Assembly: GCA_964473555.1 (NCBI GenBank)
Contig: CAYYPL010000002.1
Span: forward strand, 62,001 to 126,000
DNA: 64,000 nucleotides
Source of the DNA: UBA11400 sp964473555
Lineage (GTDB): Bacteria; Bacteroidota; Rhodothermia; Balneolales; HLUCCA01
Direction of reading: 5' to 3'
Made by a program: the position numbers and the translations under genes. Within the stretch, counting starts at the first letter, position 1. Every line of letters begins with the position of its first letter. Shown piece by piece: positions 61,191 through 64,000 of the stretch. Under the pieces are notes generated by a model that was not told the origin of the DNA, ran no database searches, and saw only the letters and a list, made by a program, of their open reading frames with translations.

Positions 61191-61629
61191 AGTCGTTGTG
61201 CGTGTTGTTCCATCCCGCATCGGTCACTTTGAATCCATCCGACAGGCCCATCATCAGCATTTCGGGCGCCTGATTCGGAAACGTATCGAACTCGAACGTT
61301 TTGTAGCCACGTTTTAATGCAAGCCTCATCATTTCGATGGTCATGAGTCGGGCGTATCCCTGACGACGGAATGCGGGCATGACTCCACCTTTTGCCGAGT
61401 AGAATACCCCATCAGTCAGACCATATCCCACTTTGAACCCCGAACGGATACCGTCAACTTCAAGCAGCAGAATCACTAAATCATTGCGGTCGTATGAGTT
61501 GATTACCCGATCTTCGGCGAACAGAATTTTGTTCATGGATAGAATCCGATCGATTTGTGGTAACGGTAGGCGGAACAGTTTCACCGACTTATCCGAAAAC
61601 AGCAACTCCTGGGCATCAAATAACGACAT
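61114..61629 (-). CDS. GNAT-family acetyltransferase-like protein
   Basis: The 171-residue protein has a weak GNAT core: LVILLLEVDGIRSGFKVGYG, then GVFYSAKGGVMPAFRRQGYARLMTIEMMRLALKRGY with the R-R-Q-G-Y-A acetyl-CoA loop and FEFDTFPNQAPEMLMMGLSDGFKVTDAGW as the second half. The substrate is unknown. The C-terminal 26 codons overlap the end of the Nudix gene on the other strand. It diverges from nadE. Confidence 0.82.
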   Translation of the reverse strand: MSLFDAQELLFSDKSVKLFRLPLPQIDRILSMNKILFAEDRVINSYDRNDLVILLLEVDGIRSGFKVGYGLTDGVFYSAKGGVMPAFRRQGYARLMTIEMMRLALKRGYKTFEFDTFPNQAPEMLMMGLSDGFKVTDAGWNNTHNDFRIHLSVSISEYLSRVANLRGTDDG

Positions 61630-61713
61630 AATGCGGAAAAATGATTAATTTCGTGCTTTGTGTCTGTGTTTAATCACTTTTGTTCACTCAGCACCAACCA
61701 AAATACTGCAGCA

Positions 61714-63399
61714 TTGGCTAACCTGAAAATCAGAATTAAACAGATCAACACGATTGTGGGTGATCTTCACGGAAATACACAAATGGTATTGAATGCGTTG
61801 GCTACTGCCAGCGATGACCAAGTAGATCTACTTGTTTTACAGGAACTGGTGACTTGTGGGTATCCGCCCGCTGATTTGCTCGAGCGTGAGTCTTTTCGTG
61901 AGCGTATCTATGCGTGCAACGATCAGATCGTAGAGGCGACCCGAAATATGGATACTGCGATTTTGTTTGGCACGGTAACAGCCAACGAAGGGTACGGGCG
62001 ACGTATGTTTAATGCTGCGATCCTGGCTGCAAAGGGTGAAATCATTAGTACAACGTACAAAACGCTCCTGCCGACCTATGATATTTTCGATGAGCTGCGG
62101 TATTTCGAACCGAACAACGCTGGATTTGAGGTGGTGACGTTCCGCGGATTGAAATTGGGTATCACGATCTGCGAAGATATCTGGAACGTGGACAACGAAA
62201 TCGTGTACCACAATTATGACAAGGATCCGGCAGCTGAGCTCAAGGCTCTGGGTGCTGAAGTGCTTGTAAATGTGTCGGCCTCGCCCTACACGAAGCGTAA
62301 GGCAGATGTCCGTTTGCGGATGCTCAGGAACCACGCTTTGGAGAATGATATTCCAATCGTATACGTGAATCAGGTGGGGGCAAACACAGAAGTGATTTTT
62401 GACGGAGATTCGATGGTGATGAACCGGGACGGGGTGGTTGTCACCGATACGGAGATGTTTGAAGATTCCCAGGCGGATGTGATCTGGGATAACTCCATGC
62501 GAACTTTTGTCTCACTTCAACCCAATGTTGGAAGAGAGTCGTCAGTTCAAGCACGCCAGTTCAAGGCGCTGAAGATGGGCATTCAGGATTACTTCCGTAA
62601 ATCCGGACTCGCAGGCAAGGTGGTATTGGGACTCAGTGGTGGGATTGATTCCGCGCTGGTCGCAGTGTTGGCCAAAGAGGCGCTTGGACCACAAAACGTG
62701 ACAGCATTCACACTTCCATCCATGTTTTCCTCCGAAGGAAGTATTGCGGATTCCAACTTACTGGCACAAAATCTTGGAATCACACTCCATCAGTTATCCG
62801 TAACTCCGGCTTACGAAACTTTGGTACAGACACTGGAACCAGTCTTTATGGGAACTGAATTTGGTTTAGCCGAAGAAAATCTGCAAAGCCGGATTCGAGG
62901 GACCTTGCTGATGTCGATTTCGAATAAGTTTGGATCCATTTTACTGAACACCGGAAACAAATCGGAGCTTGCTGTAGGATATTGTACGTTGTATGGCGAC
63001 ATGAACGGCGGACTTTCGGTGATTTCGGATCTATACAAAACTGAAGTCTATGCATTATGTGAATGGCTGAACGAAGTGTACTATGGCCGGGAGGTTATTC
63101 CAAATACGATTCTTGCCAAAGAGCCAAGTGCCGAATTGCGTCCGGACCAGAAAGACAGCGACTCATTGCCTGAGTATCCTGTTCTCGATGAGATACTCAA
63201 ACTGTATGTCGAAGAGCAATTATCTACTGAGGGAATTATTGAGCGAGGTTTTGATGCCGATATGGTAAAGAAGGTCGTCCGACTCACGGATGGAGCTGAA
63301 TTCAAGCGACGTCAGAGTCCGCCTGGGCTTCGATTGAGTGCAAAAGCGTTCGGTATAGGGCGACGGTTACCGATTGTGCAGCGCTGGACTCAGCAGTAA
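61714..63399 (+). CDS. nadE: Glutamine-dependent NAD+ synthetase
   Basis: NadE amidates nicotinic acid adenine dinucleotide to NAD+. The N-terminal nitrilase-type glutaminase domain (to about 270) has the Glu-Lys-Cys triad in LVLQELVTCGY, TYKTLLPTYDIFDE and GITICEDIW. The C-terminal synthetase has LGLSGGIDSALVAVLA, RIRGTLLMSISN, TGNKSELAVGYCTLYGDM and PSAELRPDQKDSDSLPEY. About 561 residues from TTG 61714, which sits three codons before the usual KIRI opening; a GTG at 61660 is the alternative. The gene is alone in its direction after the divergent GNAT gene. Confidence 0.95.
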   Translation: MANLKIRIKQINTIVGDLHGNTQMVLNALATASDDQVDLLVLQELVTCGYPPADLLERESFRERIYACNDQIVEATRNMDTAILFGTVTANEGYGRRMFNAAILAAKGEIISTTYKTLLPTYDIFDELRYFEPNNAGFEVVTFRGLKLGITICEDIWNVDNEIVYHNYDKDPAAELKALGAEVLVNVSASPYTKRKADVRLRMLRNHALENDIPIVYVNQVGANTEVIFDGDSMVMNRDGVVVTDTEMFEDSQADVIWDNSMRTFVSLQPNVGRESSVQARQFKALKMGIQDYFRKSGLAGKVVLGLSGGIDSALVAVLAKEALGPQNVTAFTLPSMFSSEGSIADSNLLAQNLGITLHQLSVTPAYETLVQTLEPVFMGTEFGLAEENLQSRIRGTLLMSISNKFGSILLNTGNKSELAVGYCTLYGDMNGGLSVISDLYKTEVYALCEWLNEVYYGREVIPNTILAKEPSAELRPDQKDSDSLPEYPVLDEILKLYVEEQLSTEGIIERGFDADMVKKVVRLTDGAEFKRRQSPPGLRLSAKAFGIGRRLPIVQRWTQQ

Positions 63400-63542
63400 G
63401 ATTCCAGTCATTTCAAAAAATTGTGAAAAGTATCAATCCGGACAAATTTCCGGGTCATAATGCTTATATTCTTAACCATTGTATACTAATTTGAACATCA
63501 GCGCGTAATGCCTGAAACCCAAACCGATTAACGCTCTTTTCT

Positions 63543-64000
63543 ATGTATAAACAACTGACCCTGATGCTCCTGGCGGGAGTAGTCGGAACTTCCGTTGCTC
63601 AGGCCCAGCAAAATGGCTATAACTCAACATCAGATCAGCGTCTGGAATACATCGAACCTGTACAGTTGAAACAGGACCCATCTATTCCAAGATCCCAACC
63701 TGTAGGTATTGATGAGCTAGAGCGGGACCTGATGGTGAGACTTGCCGACATCTACCGCCAACATGTATTGGCTATCGACTCTCAAGTGAATGGAGATTTG
63801 GTGAGTGCCGAAAAGTACATCATCGACGGATTGACTGCATTTCAAAACATCATTGAAGAGTATCCTGAGGTTCAGTCAAATCGAAGGGTTGCTGAGCTGT
63901 ATCGCACGCTTATCGCTGAATATCAGGCTTTCTATGGGATTACAGATCCCATTGGTGAGCCGGTGGGTGATGTTTTTGCAGCTCTGAATGAAATGTTTAA
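63543..64000 (+). CDS. Exported protein, N-terminal part (possibly a lytic transglycosylase), cut by window end
   Basis: From ATG 63543 the frame is open to the last base (152 codons). A signal peptide (MYKQLTLMLLAGVVGTSVAQAQ) is followed by a helical region (DELERDLMVRLADIYRQHVLAI; AEKYIIDGLTAFQNIIEEYPEVQSNRR) ending in YGITDPIGEPVGDVFAALNEMF. This opening resembles the start of lytic-transglycosylase/LysM proteins of Balneolota as I recall them, but no catalytic part lies within the window, so the name is tentative. Confidence 0.65.
   Translation, partial: MYKQLTLMLLAGVVGTSVAQAQQNGYNSTSDQRLEYIEPVQLKQDPSIPRSQPVGIDELERDLMVRLADIYRQHVLAIDSQVNGDLVSAEKYIIDGLTAFQNIIEEYPEVQSNRRVAELYRTLIAEYQAFYGITDPIGEPVGDVFAALNEMF

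Overview
The window looks like chromosomal DNA from a Gram-negative member of the Bacteroidota/Balneolota/Rhodothermota assemblage, most likely a marine or hypersaline Balneolales-like bacterium; this assignment is inference. Supporting signs are a short (about 290 residue) primary sigma factor without region 1.1, an ExbB-ExbD-ExbD cluster, a propeller-type sensor kinase, a SusB-like GH97 enzyme, S46/S9/M28/M3 peptidases, an N-acetylmuramidase of the NamZ type, a single-chain mycobacterial-type 2-oxoglutarate dehydrogenase (Kgd), and many genes without a clear Shine-Dalgarno sequence. A 100-N scaffold gap lies at 34981-35080, so this is a draft assembly.

Layout. 1-3.9 kb: end of a large beta-strand-rich protein, then the exbB operon. 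4-8.2 kb: thiL, ftsH, folE2. 8.3-17.9 kb: kgd on the minus strand, then pepF, a GAF protein with a degenerate GGDEF-like end, deoB, and rpoD. 18-25.7 kb: propeller histidine kinase plus NarL-type regulator, a Tyr/Trp-rich lipoprotein, an OmpP1/FadL-like protein and a tandem-USP protein. 26-28.7 kb: metallo-beta-lactamase-fold hydrolase, mnmD, iron alcohol dehydrogenase. 28.8-31.2 kb: an accessory patch with a decayed M20 peptidase and two toxin-antitoxin-like pairs (HEPN/MNT and DUF2281/PIN). 31.2-38.7 kb: the NAD(P)HX repair enzyme, then three tandem paralogues, each with a signal peptide, a kelch-like exported domain, one membrane helix and a winged-helix-like tail; a possible remnant of a fourth lies upstream. 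39.3-49.6 kb: cupin, GH97, FAD oxidoreductase, RluF, Nudix, a thioredoxin-like ferredoxin, S46 and S9 peptidases. 50-52.2 kb: an arsenic operon (arsR, DUF6428, acr3). 52.6-64 kb: M28 peptidase, GNAT, ndk, Phd/VapC, NamZ, rlmB, pyrG, Nudix, GNAT, nadE and the start of an exported protein.

The most unusual pattern is at the level of DNA between genes. Many intergenic spaces carry low-complexity tandem arrays of several unrelated motifs (GGGAGTA heptamers, CTGCTCAT octamers, GAGGGATGAG, GGAAAAC, CAGAAGGTGCAGAGAG). Whatever the motif, the arrays follow one strand rule relative to the neighbouring gene: purine-rich on the sense strand after a stop codon and pyrimidine-rich on the sense strand before a start codon. 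Between same-strand genes this gives a trailer and a leader that can pair. One purine trailer appears to have been absorbed into the end of rluF. I regard this and the triple membrane-regulator-like paralogues as the two observations most worth following.

I recognised no rRNA, tRNA, CRISPR array, IS element or replication origin. Gene starts were re-chosen where a longer reading frame ran into repeats or antisense of a neighbour; these cases are stated in the entries.
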